Assembly (NCBI GenBank): GCA_003542015.1
Contig: DPLL01000035.1
Location: forward strand, 1-13,899
Length of the DNA stretch: 13,899 nucleotides
Reading direction: 5' to 3'
Origin: Microcoleaceae cyanobacterium UBA9251
GTDB lineage: Bacteria; Cyanobacteriota; Cyanobacteriia; Cyanobacteriales; Microcoleaceae
The notes below the pieces were generated by a model. It saw only the letters and a list, made by a program, of their open reading frames with translations. It was not told where the DNA came from and made no database searches. How positions within the stretch are numbered: position 1 is the first letter of the stretch; each line of letters opens with the position of its first letter. Below, piece by piece: positions 12,895 to 13,899 of the stretch. Both the position numbers and the translations under genes were made by a program.

Positions 12895-13899
12895 TCAGTC
12901 AGTCGGCTTGCCCGTTGATGTCACCACCAACGAGTAGAGGTCGTTCTGTCCCCAAGCGTTAATTCCGGTGTGCCCCACCGTATTTAAACTTAAATTAATT
13001 CCTGCACGGGCTTTCAATCCTTTCGCCAAAATATTCAAAGCTGCATTATGGTCACGATCTAAAACAGTACCGCAACCACAAACATGAGTTCTGACCGACA
13101 ACGATTTCTTGACAGTATTGCCACAGGTTGAACAATCTTGAGAACTGTACTGAGGAGCAACAGCAATTACTGTTTTACCGTACACTTTCCCAAAGTATTG
13201 CAACCATTGAGCAAACTGTGACCACGCTGCGTCACTAATTGATTTAGCAAGCTTATGGTTTTTAACCATGTTTTTTACCTGAAGGTCGACCTAGGCTACA
13301 AAATCGCTAGATTTCACTACGCACAACGCCGTCTTGATGGCGAAGTCTTTGCGTTGCCTGCTGACTTTTAGGTGTTTCCTTCCTAACTTGTTAATTGCCT
13401 TCTTACGATTACTAGAACCTTTCTTTTTTCTGGAAACTCGTTTCTGTATTCGCTTTAAAGCTTTTTCACTTTTACGGAGATGTCGAGGATTTGGAACCGT
13501 TGCCCCGTCACTGTCGGTGTAGAAATGGTTTAAACCCACGTCCAGCCCTACGGCTTTGCCAGTAAGAATTGTTTCTTCTGTTCGTTCTACGTTGATACAA
13601 AACTGAGCGTAATAGCCGTCGGCACGACGAACTATCCTGATTCGCTTAATTTCACCAGGCGCATAGAAGTGCAAGTCTCGACTACCGAGTAACTTGAATT
13701 TTCCAGCAGCGAAGCCGTCTTTAAACGTCAAACATCTTTTGTTGTTAGAAAGCGACCAACCGGACTGTTTGTACTCTACGGAACGAGTATGTTTCTTGAA
13801 CTGTGGGTATCCTTTTTTCCCTGTTTTTTTGGCTTGGCAATTAGCAAAAAAACGCCCTATAGCAAAAATGGCACGTTCCGCCGAAGCTTGACGTGCCGT
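12895..13899 (-). pseudogene. tnpB: IS605-family TnpB (RNA-guided nuclease ancestor), in-frame stop, N-terminus off the window
   Basis: The frame is open from the right edge (TARQASAERAIFAIGRFF, YPQFKKHTRSVEYKQSGW) through the beta-barrel region and RuvC-I, GLDVGL (catalytic Asp at 13540-13542). It stops at TAG 13293-13291, then continues in the same frame to TGA at 12897-12895. The second part has VKNHKLAKSISDAAWSQF, the zinc-finger Cys pairs in CSTCGN and CGCG, RuvC-III DRDHNAALNIL (Asp at 13051-13053) and the usual C-terminus TVGHTG...YSLVVTSTGKP. At the break the family motif YEDL reads stop-V-D-L, so the Tyr codon is a stop and the RuvC-II catalytic Glu is Val. Even readthrough product should lack nuclease activity. 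No tnpA is visible. Confidence 0.9.

Larger units (their letters stand above)
12857..13899 (-). mobile_element. IS200/IS605-family element (partial, inactive tnpB)
   Basis: It is defined by the tnpB pseudogene and the right-end hairpin ending in AGTGTCAA. The left end, and any tnpA, would lie beyond base 13899. The element sits upstream of the TPR gene and is oriented in the same direction. Confidence 0.7.

Noticed and set aside
2473..13293. Two in-frame TAG codons at Tyr positions (DUF4347 gene and tnpB), suggesting amber reassignment
   Set aside because: TAG is the normal terminator of kdpB, kdpG, kdpD and the 75-aa gene in the same window, and the tnpB case includes other changes next to the TAG. 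Independent mutations are simpler.

Overview
The window looks like cyanobacterial chromosome, probably from a filamentous Oscillatoriales/Microcoleaceae-type organism. That placement is inferred from scattered HIP1 octamers (GCGATCGC), a kdp operon in the cyanobacterial arrangement (kdpA-kdpB-kdpG-kdpC-short kdpD), heptameric tandem repeats between genes, many small inverted-repeat elements, and DUF4347/Calx-beta surface-protein modules. Most genes outside the kdp block are damaged, so a healthy operon sits between two decaying, repeat-rich flanks.

Left flank (1-3880, minus strand). One very long secreted/surface protein gene runs leftward from 3105 and off the window edge: a DUF4347 domain, an esterase-like phytase domain, cadherin/Ig-like repeats, a Calx-beta domain and a Pro-Thr linker. 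Two lesions split it: an in-frame TAG at 2473-2475 where the family context expects Tyr, and a one-base loss in a C6/G6 run at 1148-1153. Next to it (3275-3880) is a histidine-kinase remnant whose 3' end is joined to the tail of a LuxR/NarL-type response regulator, apparently at a HIP1 site.

Repeat zone (3881-4599). No gene is credible here. It holds nested inverted repeats with TATAGC ends, a GGGCATA/G heptamer array and a 137-bp MITE-like element, which end close to the putative kdp promoter.

kdp operon (4600-11041, plus strand). kdpA, kdpB, kdpG, kdpC and a histidine-kinase-less kdpD encode the high-affinity K+-transporting P-type ATPase and an N-terminal KdpD-type sensor. KdpA is the K+-selective channel-like subunit, KdpB the phosphorylated ATPase, KdpG a small membrane protein whose C-terminus resembles KdpF, and KdpC the assembly subunit. 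No kdpE is visible. The kdpA-kdpB, kdpC-kdpD and kdpG-flanking gaps are filled with repeats; kdpG is bracketed by 38-bp near-perfect inverted repeats. The central part of kdpB has much higher GC than its ends.

Right flank (11042-13899). It contains the C-terminal remnant of an IS4-type transposase (frameshifted), a 136-bp IS200/IS605-like non-coding element, a translationally coupled pair (a membrane-anchored TPR protein and a 75-aa secreted peptide of unknown function), and an IS605-family tnpB running off the right edge. tnpB is broken by an in-frame TAG, and the adjacent codon that should give the RuvC-II catalytic Glu reads Val. The terminal hairpin of the tnpB element and that of the small element share an AGTGTCAA tail and a stem with a compensatory base-pair change.
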